Shown piece by piece: positions 21,957 to 29,674 of a DNA stretch of 30,464 nucleotides (position 1 is the first letter of the stretch; the number at the start of each line of letters is the position of its first letter). The position numbers and the translations under genes were made by a program. The notes beneath the pieces are model-generated. The model made no database searches. It was not told where the DNA came from and was given only the letters and a program-made list of their open reading frames with translations. The stretch is taken from positions 1-30,464 of IMG/VR virus record IMGVR_UViG_3300048836_000912; one strand, written 5' to 3'. The stretch comes from a virus.

Positions 21957-22045
21957 GCCGAAAGATCCTTCCATCTGGTATTCTCAAGCCCGAAACCGTT
22001 CCCCAGCGGACCGTTTTGCCGGACGGCAACTTCATGGGGCACAGG

Positions 22046-22072
22046 GGGCATGTTCCAGACGGGAACATGCCC
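22046..22072 (-). terminator. Perfect 11-bp hairpin at the end of the head module
   Basis: GGGCATGTTCC (22046-22056) and GGAACATGCCC (22062-22072) flank AGACG. On the minus strand the hairpin begins at the stop codon of the connector gene. No U-run follows, so it may be an attenuator, mRNA-stability element or protein site rather than a plain terminator. A second small palindrome TTGCCG/CGGCAA lies at 22016-22029. Confidence 0.5.
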
Positions 22073-22488
22073 TATTCTGCAACATCCTCCCGGACGAGAA
22101 GAAGGTTGAGATCGCCCATGCTGGTCGGGTGAACGGCGGCAATGGCGAAGGATGGGCTTCCACACCGCGCCGGCAGCCTCAGAAGGTCGCCCTTCGCGGG
22201 CCGGAACCCAAGTTCGGCAACCTGAGCAGAGTCGATCCAGAACGCACTCTGCTCAGCGACGATACGCGTCGTGCCGGTAAACTCTCCGCCCCGGCCCTGC
22301 CCCCGGAGATCGGACGGCGCGGCAAGGGCGGAGAAGATACCCCTGACCTTCACCGCCATCCGGTCGGCGTCGGCTGCCGCCTCTACATACTGATTGCCAC
22401 GGCGCGGAATCAGCACTGCTTCTTCGCCGAACCCTTCAATTGCCGCGCCAGATGCCAGCGCATCCAGGGCGTCAAAGGCCGAGGTCAC
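22072..22488 (-). CDS. Head-tail connector, lambda gpFII-like
   Basis: A 138-aa protein; lambda gpFII is 117 aa. The layout fits phage_attach proteins: N-terminal FDALDALASGAAIEGFGEEAV, the MAVKVRGIFSAL block, then RIVAEQSAFWID, PAKGDLLRL and a C-terminal MGDLNLLLVRE strand. It follows the capsid gene, as FII follows E and FI in lambda. It should complete the head for tail joining. Sequence similarity is modest, so other connector families are possible. Confidence 0.65.
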   Translation of the reverse strand: MTSAFDALDALASGAAIEGFGEEAVLIPRRGNQYVEAAADADRMAVKVRGIFSALAAPSDLRGQGRGGEFTGTTRIVAEQSAFWIDSAQVAELGFRPAKGDLLRLPARCGSPSFAIAAVHPTSMGDLNLLLVREDVAE

Positions 22489-22501
22489 GAATAAGCCCGC
22501 C

Positions 22502-23533
22502 TCAGGTGCGCTTGCCGGGGATGAGCACGCGGGGCCGGGTGCAGTAGTGCAGCGCGTTCATCTGGAACTCCAGATTGACGCCCTTGCCGTTCATCATCTC
22601 CCACTGCTTGCCGTAGAGACGCTGGCCGGGCGTGTTGACCGTTTCGATGTAGTCGGCGGGTCCATAGACCGTGCGGAACAGGCCCGGCACTCCCATCGGG
22701 AAGAGATGGCACTTGTTGGTATCGACGCCAACACTGCCGCCGCCCCGGTAGTTGGCCCAGGTGATGCCGCCGAAGTCGAAGGAGCCGTGAAGGCCGCCGG
22801 CACCCGGATTGATGTAAGCCCCACGCAGGCTCGCCGCATCGGCATAGCCCTTGTAGGTGTCGCGCACCTCCTTGTGGGCGATGAGGTCGTCGAAGAAGGT
22901 ATCGCCGCACAGCGCCATGACGCCGGTATAGGGAATGCCGTCGAGGGTCGCCGCCATCTGGCGGATGACGCCGGCGCACTTCTTGCGGAGGCCGCCCTCA
23001 GGGGGCGTCGCATTGTCGAGATCGAAGTCGATCTCGGCCGCCGGGGTCTCGGCGAACTCGGTGAAGTAGTCGAACAGCACCGCACCGTCCGCGTCGAGCA
23101 GGCGCCCCGTCTTCAGGATGTTGATGCGGTGGTATTCCTCAGTGAGGGCAAAGAACTGCGAGGCTTCGGCTGCGCGCTCGGCAATCTTGGACTGCAGGCG
23201 CTCGACGGCCACCTCCTCGCCGAAGACCCGCACCTGCTGGACCTCGTCGGCATTGATGGCATCATCTACCTGGAAGTGCGGGACCCTCAGCGTGCGCATG
23301 GAGCGCTTGCCCTTGCCGAAGGTCTGGCCCGGCCCGCCGCGGGGACTTGCCTGGATCAGCATGCCGTTCTGGGCCTTGTCCTTCTCGATGGCGATGTCGA
23401 GCGTGTCGATGCTCACCGTCTGGAACAGGCCCATCTGGCCGATGGCCGAGGGGACATAGGAGATCTCGCGGAGCGCATCCGTGAGGCGCATGACGCTGAA
23501 GGCGTCCTGTGTAAAGATGTTGAGAATGGACAT
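22502..23533 (-). CDS. Major capsid protein gpE (lambda-like)
   Basis: A 343-aa protein from the ATG at 23533 (MSILNIFTQDAFSVMRLTDAL); lambda gpE is 341 aa. Lambda-E family features are IGQMGLFQTVSIDTLDIAIEKD, PHFQVDDAINADEVQQVRVFG, NPGAGGLHGSFDFGGITWANYRGG and LFPMGVPGLFRTVYGPADYIETVNT, and the C-terminal LHYCTRPRVLIP. It forms the HK97-fold shell and binds the gpD trimers encoded upstream. Confidence 0.95.
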   Translation of the reverse strand: MSILNIFTQDAFSVMRLTDALREISYVPSAIGQMGLFQTVSIDTLDIAIEKDKAQNGMLIQASPRGGPGQTFGKGKRSMRTLRVPHFQVDDAINADEVQQVRVFGEEVAVERLQSKIAERAAEASQFFALTEEYHRINILKTGRLLDADGAVLFDYFTEFAETPAAEIDFDLDNATPPEGGLRKKCAGVIRQMAATLDGIPYTGVMALCGDTFFDDLIAHKEVRDTYKGYADAASLRGAYINPGAGGLHGSFDFGGITWANYRGGGSVGVDTNKCHLFPMGVPGLFRTVYGPADYIETVNTPGQRLYGKQWEMMNGKGVNLEFQMNALHYCTRPRVLIPGKRT

Positions 23534-23549
23534 GTGTGTTGTCTCCGGA

Positions 23550-23921
23550 TCAGCGCACGATGACGCCGAGAGTGGCGAGGGCGGTGTTGGCAGCGGCCTT
23601 TTCGGCCGGCTGGTCACGGTCGGCATGGTAGGTGAGGCAGTTGCCGTTCACCTCGGCGTCGCGGACGATGGCCGAGACGGTGACGTCGGCTGAAGTCGCA
23701 TCCGCGCCGTAGATGGCGATGGCGGCGGGAGCCTGGCTGCCGTCGCTGGCACCCACGGCGCTGGCGACATATTTGCCACTGGCCGTGACCTTGCCGAGCA
23801 CGGTGCCTGCGGCGATGATGCCGGCACCCGACGCGATGGTGATGGCCTCACGCGAGCGCTGGCCGTTGGCTTCCGAGAGGATGAACTCTCCCGGGTGGCG
23901 GGTTTCCACGAGAACTGTCAT
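23550..23921 (-). CDS. Head decoration protein gpD (lambda-like)
   Basis: A 123-aa protein; lambda gpD is 110 aa. It begins TVLVETRHPGEFILSEANG with the typical SREAITIASG, then GTVLGKVTASGKY and AIAIYGADATSADVTVSAIVRDAEVN, all characteristic of the HDPD family. It forms trimers that clamp the expanded capsid. It is set between the protease/scaffold and the capsid gene, as in lambda. Confidence 0.94.
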   Translation of the reverse strand: MTVLVETRHPGEFILSEANGQRSREAITIASGAGIIAAGTVLGKVTASGKYVASAVGASDGSQAPAAIAIYGADATSADVTVSAIVRDAEVNGNCLTYHADRDQPAEKAAANTALATLGVIVR

Positions 23922-23935
23922 GCTGGTTTCTCCTC

Positions 23936-24352
23936 TCAGGCCCTGGCGAAGCGGCGGTTGGCGTTGGCGATGGCCCGCTTCCAGCCTTCCTCGGCGCGTG
24001 CGTTGGGGTTGGGACGTTCAGGGTCACGGGTGGCGCCGAACTCAGGCCCTGCGGCGGCGCGCTGTGCGAGCGCATCGATCCGCGTCTCCTTCGGGGAGGC
24101 AGCGAGGACCTTCTCGGCCTCGGCAACGCACAGGGCCGTTTCTGTCGCAAGCATGAGGGCCTGCTTCTCTCTACCTTGTGCCGCTTCGCCGTTTACAATG
24201 GCGCGGATGCGGGCGCGCTCCTCGACACGGGCTGCGACAACCGCTTCTTCCAGCCTGGCTACCGGTTGAGGCGCGGGGGCTTCGAGTCGCGCAACCTCGC
24301 GCATGGGCTCGGTAGCCGCCTCCACGGCTGGTACAATCTCGTCTGTGCTCAT
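23936..24352 (-). CDS. Nested capsid scaffold, lambda Nu3-like
   Basis: A 138-aa product from an in-frame internal ATG at 24352 (MSTDEIVPAVEAATEPMRE). A strong AGGAGG sits about 7 bases upstream, inside the protease gene. Lambda Nu3 is 132 aa and is nested in C in the same way. The sequence is Ala/Glu/Arg-rich and helical (ARLEEAVVAARVEERARIRAIV), as scaffolds are. It should direct capsid assembly and then be removed. Confidence 0.82.
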   Translation of the reverse strand: MSTDEIVPAVEAATEPMREVARLEAPAPQPVARLEEAVVAARVEERARIRAIVNGEAAQGREKQALMLATETALCVAEAEKVLAASPKETRIDALAQRAAAGPEFGATRDPERPNPNARAEEGWKRAIANANRRFARA

Positions 24353-25270
24353 GGATATCCCTCCTTTGCGAGCGTTTCGCCCGGACGGGCGGCTGGTCTG
24401 TGAGAGTGAGGCCAGTACCTCGTCGAAGCTGGCAATGCGGTCGGCAAGCCCCAGGGTGATTGCTTCGCTGCCAATGAAGGTGCGGGCCTCGGTGGCGCGC
24501 GCCATGTCGGCGGTGAGGCGGCGACCGCGTCCTGCCGCAACCGTGTCGAGGAACTGACGGTAGTGGGCATCGACACTGGCCTGCAGATCGGCACGCACGG
24601 CGTCCGAGAGCGGCTCGAAGGGGTTGCCGTCGACCTTGTGGCTCCCGGCGAAGATCAGCGTCGGCTTCACACCTTGCGCTGCCAGCTCTCCCGAACGGTC
24701 GGCATGCAGCATGACGACGCCGATCGAGCCCACGATCGAGGTGGGCGAGATGACGATTTCGCTGGCCGCACTGGCGAGTCCATAGGCAGCGGAAGCGGCC
24801 ATGTCGTTGACGAAGGCGGTCACGGGCCTGGTCTGGCGAACCGAACGAATCAAATCCGCCAGACCTGCCATTCCGGCGGCTTCGCCACCGGGAGAGGAGA
24901 TGTCGAGCAGGACCGACCGTACCTCCGGGTCTTGTCCTGCCGCACGCAGTTGGGCTGCGATCCCCTCGTAGCTGGTGAGCCCCGACCGGCTGTCGAGCCA
25001 GGCACCACGGTTCACCAGCGTGTCCAGCACCGGGATGATGGCCACACCCTCGACCGTGCGGGATAGCGACGCCGATCCGTCTGCGCGCCGAGTGGAACCG
25101 ACGAAGCGGCTGGCTTCCGGTCCTTCCCCACCTTCTTCATCATTGAAGAGCCCGGCATCGAGGCCGATACGGCCGCTGAGGACCCCGAGAATGATCTGGG
25201 CCTTGGCCGGATGAATGAGTAGCGGCGTGTTGAGCAGCCGCTCACTGAGGCGGAGGAGCTGTCCCGGCAT
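23936..25270 (-). CDS. S49-type capsid protease, lambda gpC-like
   Basis: A 444-aa protein; lambda gpC is 439 aa. The start at 25270 overlaps the gpW stop by one base (TGATG). The S49/SppA fold spans about residues 70-285: LLDISSPGGEAAG, nucleophile Ser160 in NDMAASAAYG, IVGSIGVVM, and the general-base candidate Lys212 in AGSHKVDG. The C-terminal 138 residues form the scaffold region, also made separately from an internal start. The protease should mature the portal and scaffold during head assembly. Confidence 0.93.
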   Translation of the reverse strand: MPGQLLRLSERLLNTPLLIHPAKAQIILGVLSGRIGLDAGLFNDEEGGEGPEASRFVGSTRRADGSASLSRTVEGVAIIPVLDTLVNRGAWLDSRSGLTSYEGIAAQLRAAGQDPEVRSVLLDISSPGGEAAGMAGLADLIRSVRQTRPVTAFVNDMAASAAYGLASAASEIVISPTSIVGSIGVVMLHADRSGELAAQGVKPTLIFAGSHKVDGNPFEPLSDAVRADLQASVDAHYRQFLDTVAAGRGRRLTADMARATEARTFIGSEAITLGLADRIASFDEVLASLSQTSRPSGRNARKGGISMSTDEIVPAVEAATEPMREVARLEAPAPQPVARLEEAVVAARVEERARIRAIVNGEAAQGREKQALMLATETALCVAEAEKVLAASPKETRIDALAQRAAAGPEFGATRDPERPNPNARAEEGWKRAIANANRRFARA

Positions 25271-25521
25271 CAGAAACCTCCCGCGCGCAAGCCGAAGCGG
25301 CGGCGCTGGCCCCCGGTCCTTCCGCAGAAGGACTCGAGGCGCGAGAGTTCCGCCCGGAGCGCACCAAGATCGGTCCTGCCATACTGGACCTTGCGCCTGA
25401 CGCCATTGCCGGCGTCGAACTCGATCACTTCCGGGCGCCTGCCCTCGAGCAGCGCGTAATAGGCTTCGCGAATCCGTGGGAGCACTGCGCATGGATCGGC
25501 ATAGTCGGTGATGATGGTCAT
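25270..25521 (-). CDS. Head-tail joining protein, lambda gpW-like
   Basis: An 83-aa protein; lambda gpW is 68 aa. It has the gpW pattern of helix, beta hairpin, helix: YYALLEGRRPEVIEFDAGNG, VRRKVQYGRTDLGALRAELSRLES. The basic C-terminal tail (GGQRRRFGLRAGGF) is longer than in lambda. It plugs the packaged head and provides the tail docking site. It overlaps the portal stop by four bases and the protease start by one. In lambda gpW precedes the portal; here it follows it. Confidence 0.82.
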   Translation of the reverse strand: MTIITDYADPCAVLPRIREAYYALLEGRRPEVIEFDAGNGVRRKVQYGRTDLGALRAELSRLESFCGRTGGQRRRFGLRAGGF

Positions 25522-27116
25522 TCGCTGGGTTGATCCCCGTCTTGGTCCTGGGAGCCGGCACCAGATGGATTGGTGATCCCTTGGTACTGGTGGTCGGGCA
25601 GGCCGTAGGTTTGCCGGAGCACACTTTCACGGGCGCGCTGCGCGTAGACGTCCTCGATGTCGTGGCCGAGATCCTCGGCGATCGCCGCATCGGTCATGAC
25701 ACCGAGGCGGCACCAGATCTCGTGGGCCTTGGCCATCTTGAGATCGTCTGCCTGCGGCTTCGGCGCTCCCCGCCAGATGGCGCGCGAAGCGGCAGACCGG
25801 TTGGCAAGAAACCCTTCGAGCCCGCCCGGGAAGGGAATACCACCCCGAGCGATCTCTTCCTCGAGCCATGCCTCGTAGATAGCGGTGCAGAATGGCCCAA
25901 GGATGTGAGCACGGCGGTAGAGCGTGATCTGGAAGATCTCGCCCGACGCCATGCGGACGCTTGAATAGGTGGCGTTGGTGTAATCCGCCGTGGCGCTCTC
26001 GTAGGTGAGGCCCATGCAGCGGGCGAGTTCCCGGAGCAGGTGCGCTGCGAAGTCCCTGTAGTCGGAGTGCGGATGCTGGGCGCGATGTAGCTCGAGTTTC
26101 TGGCCCGGAAACAGATGGGCAATCCGGCCATTGATGCCGAGATTGATGGTGGCGTTGTCGTACCAGCCTGATTGGGCCTGGATGTAAGCGTCCCAGGGCG
26201 AGATGCCGCTGGCCGAAAGCCGGGCCTGTTCCTGCGGCGTCAGCAGGCCGGAAAGAACTTCCTCCGTCGGCTCGTCCGAGGTGATCGAAGCCGCAAACAC
26301 CGTCTGCAGGATCGCCGCGGTCAGCGTTGCATCTGACAGCTGGTCGAACTGGCGCGCCACCTGCAGTGCCGGTGTCAGCGGCGAGATGCCCCGCACCTGA
26401 CCCGGCATGCCGTCAAATACATGGATGACACGGGTCCTGCCCAGACTGTCCCGGGCTACGACATCGAATTCCACCGTACCGAGCGTCGGATCCTTGCGCG
26501 TCGCCAGATACGAAACAGGCATTCCGTCGGCATCCATGCGCACACCCTGCAGCATGTTGCGCGCGGGCTCGGTGCGGCGCACCACGCGGTGTGGCGGCAC
26601 GAGCCTCACCTTGGTGCCGTAGCGCCCGCCGGGACGTCCGCGCCAGGGCAGCTCGGCCCAGATCTCGCCGGTGGCAAACCACGAGCGGAAGGCCGCCGCC
26701 TGAAGCTGTCCAAAGGAGCGCCGTCCCTCGATATCACATTCGTAAGGTCGGTCCGCCCACAGGCTCCAGCGCTGCTCGACCGTCTGGGCCCAGGCTTCGG
26801 CTTCCGCATTGCTCATGCCGAACAGGTCGTTCTCCGGCATGGCCTTGAGTCGAAGTCCGGTGCCCACCGTATTGGCCACTGCCTGGTCGATGGCTCCGGC
26901 CATCCAGCCGGAGTTCTGGATCAGGTCGATGGTGCGGGCCGCCGCCAGATCCCACGAGGCACCGACATCGTCGGAAGCTTCCCTGAGCGCCGGACGCCAG
27001 CCGCCAAACACCACGCCGCGGTTGCCACGCATGAAGTCGGCGCGTACGGCCGGAGGCAGGACGGATCTTCCGCGGGCTGGAGCAAGCCAGTCCCGCATCC
27101 GATCTATCACGCCCAT
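25518..27116 (-). CDS. Portal protein, lambda gpB family
   Basis: A 532-aa protein; lambda gpB is 533 aa. Hallmarks are ASWDLAAARTIDLIQNSGWMAGAID, VGTGLRLKAM, RSWFATGEIWAELPW, the MSYLA-like VSYLATRKDP, RVIHVFDGMPGQVRGISPLTPAL, and the C-terminal LARCMGLTYESATADYTNATYSS-type wing. It forms the dodecameric portal through which TerL pumps DNA. The ATG at 27116 follows the terminase stop by four bases. Confidence 0.95.
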   Translation of the reverse strand: MGVIDRMRDWLAPARGRSVLPPAVRADFMRGNRGVVFGGWRPALREASDDVGASWDLAAARTIDLIQNSGWMAGAIDQAVANTVGTGLRLKAMPENDLFGMSNAEAEAWAQTVEQRWSLWADRPYECDIEGRRSFGQLQAAAFRSWFATGEIWAELPWRGRPGGRYGTKVRLVPPHRVVRRTEPARNMLQGVRMDADGMPVSYLATRKDPTLGTVEFDVVARDSLGRTRVIHVFDGMPGQVRGISPLTPALQVARQFDQLSDATLTAAILQTVFAASITSDEPTEEVLSGLLTPQEQARLSASGISPWDAYIQAQSGWYDNATINLGINGRIAHLFPGQKLELHRAQHPHSDYRDFAAHLLRELARCMGLTYESATADYTNATYSSVRMASGEIFQITLYRRAHILGPFCTAIYEAWLEEEIARGGIPFPGGLEGFLANRSAASRAIWRGAPKPQADDLKMAKAHEIWCRLGVMTDAAIAEDLGHDIEDVYAQRARESVLRQTYGLPDHQYQGITNPSGAGSQDQDGDQPSE

Positions 27117-27120
27117 GGAT

Positions 27121-29148
27121 TCACCTGTTCAATCGAGACGAAAGGCCGGCAAAGCGCGAGCGCAGATCCGGCATGGCAGCTGCCGCGTGGCCAACGACGG
27201 CTTTGACCGGCGCACTTTCGATGTCTTCTTCTGCATCATCAGTAAGGACAGCCGAGGTCCTCTCCCGCAGCACCCCGTCTGGAATGCGCTGGACGTTCAG
27301 CGAGTAGCCGATCGCCATGGCAAGCGCCTCGCAGTCGAGATAGTGGTTGGCGCGCGACTTCTGCACCCACTGCGGCTTTCCCGTGGCACCATCGACAACG
27401 CGTACCTCGGAGACAAGCTGCTTCGCGTAGTCCTCGTCGATATCGTCGGGCACAATGAAGGACCCCGGCTGATCGAGCGGTGTGCGAATCCTCGATACCA
27501 ACAGCGACTTGAAGAAGTCGGTCGACAGCCAGACCAGGTCGATGGAGTATGTGGCCTTCTTGCCCCGCGGCGTCACCTCGATCTTCGACACCCGGTAGGG
27601 CGGCGACATGGTGGCCCGGCCCTTGGTGGGCGAGACGAGCCACGGGTAGCGCCTGGTGAACTCATAGACCTTGTGCTCGTCACCGGCGTCGGGCTTGTTC
27701 GGCCGGAAACCAGAGTCGACGAACACCCGCTCGATCTGCAGCCCCGCGATGGGCGTGAGCATCAGGTCGGCCAGCGCGTTCCACACCTCGTCATCGTCGG
27801 TGGGCCCGTAAAGCTGCCCCCGGTCGATGAGCCAGGAACGACCCCGCGCTCCAAAGCCCCTGATCGTGTAGTAAAGCGACAGTTTCTGAACATCGACGCC
27901 CATGCCGAGGCGGAGGACGCCGCTAGGTACCTCTTTCATGCGGTAGGGCTCGCGGCGCTGCAGGATCTCCTGCCAGTCGAGGGCATCCCGACCCGCCGCC
28001 GGGGTGAAACATTCGCCGAACCCGGCATTCAGTGCGGTCTGCAGCTGGTCGGGATCGCCGGAGGCAAGAGCGCGGACATAGCGCTCGATCCGCGTCCCCC
28101 AAGTGACAAAGGGGCTTGCCAACCCGCTCGCCCAGAAACTGATGGTGGCGTTCTCGGCCGGCTCCCCCAACACCTCGCCGTCTTCAATCCACTGCCCCGG
28201 CGCCACGTAAAGACCCCGGGCATTCATCTCCTGCTTGTCGCCATCCTGATGCAGCCCGCCGCAATGCGGGCACTGCAGTTGGGCTGCCTTTGACGCTTCC
28301 GCCGGCGTGGCATTCTCCGGCCAGCGCATCTGCTCGAAGCGCGGCACGAAGTAGGCTTCGCAGTGCAGGCAGGGCCAGCAGAAGTGATGCCGCGTCCCCG
28401 ACTGCCAGAGCTTCCAGATGGCGCTCTCGACCGCGTCGGGTTCCGCTGGCTTCCAGAAACGAAGACCACTTTTTTCGTCGAGTTCGGTTTCGATCAGGCC
28501 GCGCGACGGCGTGGACGTGATCGCGGTGACGAAGTCGGCATATGTTTCGCCGCGGGCCTCCACCAGTCCCAGCGGATCCCCCTGCCCTTTCACATTGGCC
28601 AGCATCTCATCGTACTCGTCGACCAACGCCAGCGCGGCCGGACTCGACTTCAAGGCCGCCGAGGATCCAGCATGCGCAAGCCGCACCGGCACCCCTGCCA
28701 CGATCTTAAGCGTCTTCTTCATGCGCCGCCCGCGCACCACCTTGGCCGAGAGCGTCTCGGCTTCGTCGAGCAGGTTCATCAGCCGCGGCTCGAACTGGTC
28801 GGTCAGAAAATCCCTAGTGGGGCCGACATAGAGGATCGGCGCCGGCCGCTGGTCGAGGCGCGCTCCGATGAGGTCAATCAGATTTTCAGTCTTCCCAGAC
28901 TGGGCAGAGCACACCATGACGACGCGCTTGTACTGACCGCCATGGACAGCCCTGGCCATTGGCACCATGTAGGGCGTGAGCCAGGGATCCCTCGGACCCG
29001 GAAGACCGGACGTCTCCGAATAGACTCGGTGGAGGCGTGCCCACTCGTCAGGCGGCAGCTTCGGCGCCGGCCGGAGGATGGCTTCTGCCAGCCTCCAGGC
29101 CTTCAGCCTTTTCTGTGGCTCGCTGGGAAAGGCGCGAGAGGACACCAT
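27121..29148 (-). CDS. terL: Terminase large subunit, GpA family
   Basis: A 675-aa protein; lambda gpA is 641 aa. Walker A is CSAQSGKTEN (about 80-89), Walker B LALVDEYDE (173-181) and the coupling motif TSTPS (211-215). A zinc-ribbon-like CWPCLHC and CPHCGG pair lies at about 255-300. The nuclease domain starts near GVDVQKLSLYYTIRG with its acidic residue, and a later DCEALAMAIGY segment follows. It packages DNA into the head. It overlaps the small subunit by 101 bases in another frame; a slightly later start would shorten this. Confidence 0.95.
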   Translation of the reverse strand: MVSSRAFPSEPQKRLKAWRLAEAILRPAPKLPPDEWARLHRVYSETSGLPGPRDPWLTPYMVPMARAVHGGQYKRVVMVCSAQSGKTENLIDLIGARLDQRPAPILYVGPTRDFLTDQFEPRLMNLLDEAETLSAKVVRGRRMKKTLKIVAGVPVRLAHAGSSAALKSSPAALALVDEYDEMLANVKGQGDPLGLVEARGETYADFVTAITSTPSRGLIETELDEKSGLRFWKPAEPDAVESAIWKLWQSGTRHHFCWPCLHCEAYFVPRFEQMRWPENATPAEASKAAQLQCPHCGGLHQDGDKQEMNARGLYVAPGQWIEDGEVLGEPAENATISFWASGLASPFVTWGTRIERYVRALASGDPDQLQTALNAGFGECFTPAAGRDALDWQEILQRREPYRMKEVPSGVLRLGMGVDVQKLSLYYTIRGFGARGRSWLIDRGQLYGPTDDDEVWNALADLMLTPIAGLQIERVFVDSGFRPNKPDAGDEHKVYEFTRRYPWLVSPTKGRATMSPPYRVSKIEVTPRGKKATYSIDLVWLSTDFFKSLLVSRIRTPLDQPGSFIVPDDIDEDYAKQLVSEVRVVDGATGKPQWVQKSRANHYLDCEALAMAIGYSLNVQRIPDGVLRERTSAVLTDDAEEDIESAPVKAVVGHAAAAMPDLRSRFAGLSSRLNR

Positions 29149-29545
29149 CGATCTCTGTTTCTACCTTCTGGCGCTCGGCCACGATGCGGGTGAGCCGCGC
29201 GGGAAGGCCTGCAAGCTCCGACCGCACCATGCCTGCGAGTTCCGCCATGTCATTCAGCGCATCCTCGACCGGGATCAGTTCGCGCGAGCGCTCCGCAATG
29301 CGAAGTTCGATCTCCAGCGCCCGCGCATCGCGCACCCGGCTGTCGGCAGCCGACCTGGCGGACCGGCGCTCGTCGTCCTTGAGGTAACGCAGATATCCTT
29401 GCACAGCACCCACGAGTTGAACGAAGCCGCGCTTCTCGGGCTTCGGGATGAAGCCCTGCTTCGCCAGCTGCCGGATGCGCTCCTCCGAGATCATCAGGAG
29501 CCGTGCAGCCTGGCTGATGGGGATCAGGCCCACGTGTTCCGCCAT
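29048..29545 (-). CDS. terS: Terminase small subunit, Nu1-like
   Basis: A 165-aa protein from the ATG at 29545 (MAEHVGLIPISQAARLLMIS), where the conserved part begins; an ATG four codons earlier sits almost on the AAGGGG. Residues 8-45 are a winged HTH (ISEERIRQLAKQGFIPKPEKRGF), as in lambda Nu1 (181 aa). A charged helical dimerisation region and an Ala-rich tail follow. It binds the phage packaging site and brings it to TerL. It is the first gene of the late operon. Confidence 0.85.
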   Translation of the reverse strand: MAEHVGLIPISQAARLLMISEERIRQLAKQGFIPKPEKRGFVQLVGAVQGYLRYLKDDERRSARSAADSRVRDARALEIELRIAERSRELIPVEDALNDMAELAGMVRSELAGLPARLTRIVAERQKVETEIDGVLSRLSQRATEKAEGLEAGRSHPPAGAEAAA

Positions 29546-29674
29546 CCTGCACACCATTCCCCTTTGAGTTGTTTTCACCGAGATCGGCGCGTCTTGCTCA
29601 CCCTGACGCACCACCGACCCGCTTTCCGCACCCACAGCCGATGGACATGGCGGCACGAACTGGCTAAACGGTCT
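29546..29674. other. Divergent intergenic region between late operon and regulator gene
   Basis: This 129-base stretch should hold the promoter of the whole late operon (minus) and perhaps that of the divergent gene (plus). I see no convincing -35/-10 pair on either strand, which fits control by a phage late activator. No attachment-site repeat can be recognised without the other end. Confidence 0.4.

Larger units (their letters stand above)
224..29545 (-). mobile_element. Prophage late region, lambda-like head plus P2-like contractile tail
   Basis: The stretch holds a near-continuous minus-strand operon of virion and lysis genes. A lambda-type packaging and head set (TerS, GpA-type TerL, portal, gpW, C/Nu3, D, E, FII-like) is joined to a P2-type tail set (V, W, J, I, FI, FII, E/E', T, U, X, D), followed by lysis and fibre genes. 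Many neighbours overlap by 1 to 8 bases, which indicates translational coupling. Two plus-strand cassettes interrupt it. No integrase, repressor, replication gene or attachment site is visible, so the true element ends are not defined. The limits given are simply the outermost genes of the operon. Confidence 0.93.

Noticed and set aside
25271-25690. Longer N-terminus for the capsid protease
   Set aside because: The added residues lie antisense-like over the portal and gpW genes in another frame. The TGATG junction at 25270 gives the lambda gpC length.
224-29545. Gene transfer agent or tailocin
   Set aside because: Known alphaproteobacterial GTAs have siphovirus-type tails, while this has a contractile one. 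A tailocin should lack head genes, but packaging and capsid genes look complete.
29048-29656. Longer terminase small-subunit start at 29656
   Set aside because: The first 37 residues are Pro/Ser/Arg-rich and unlike Nu1. The conserved HTH start begins at the ATG at 29545.
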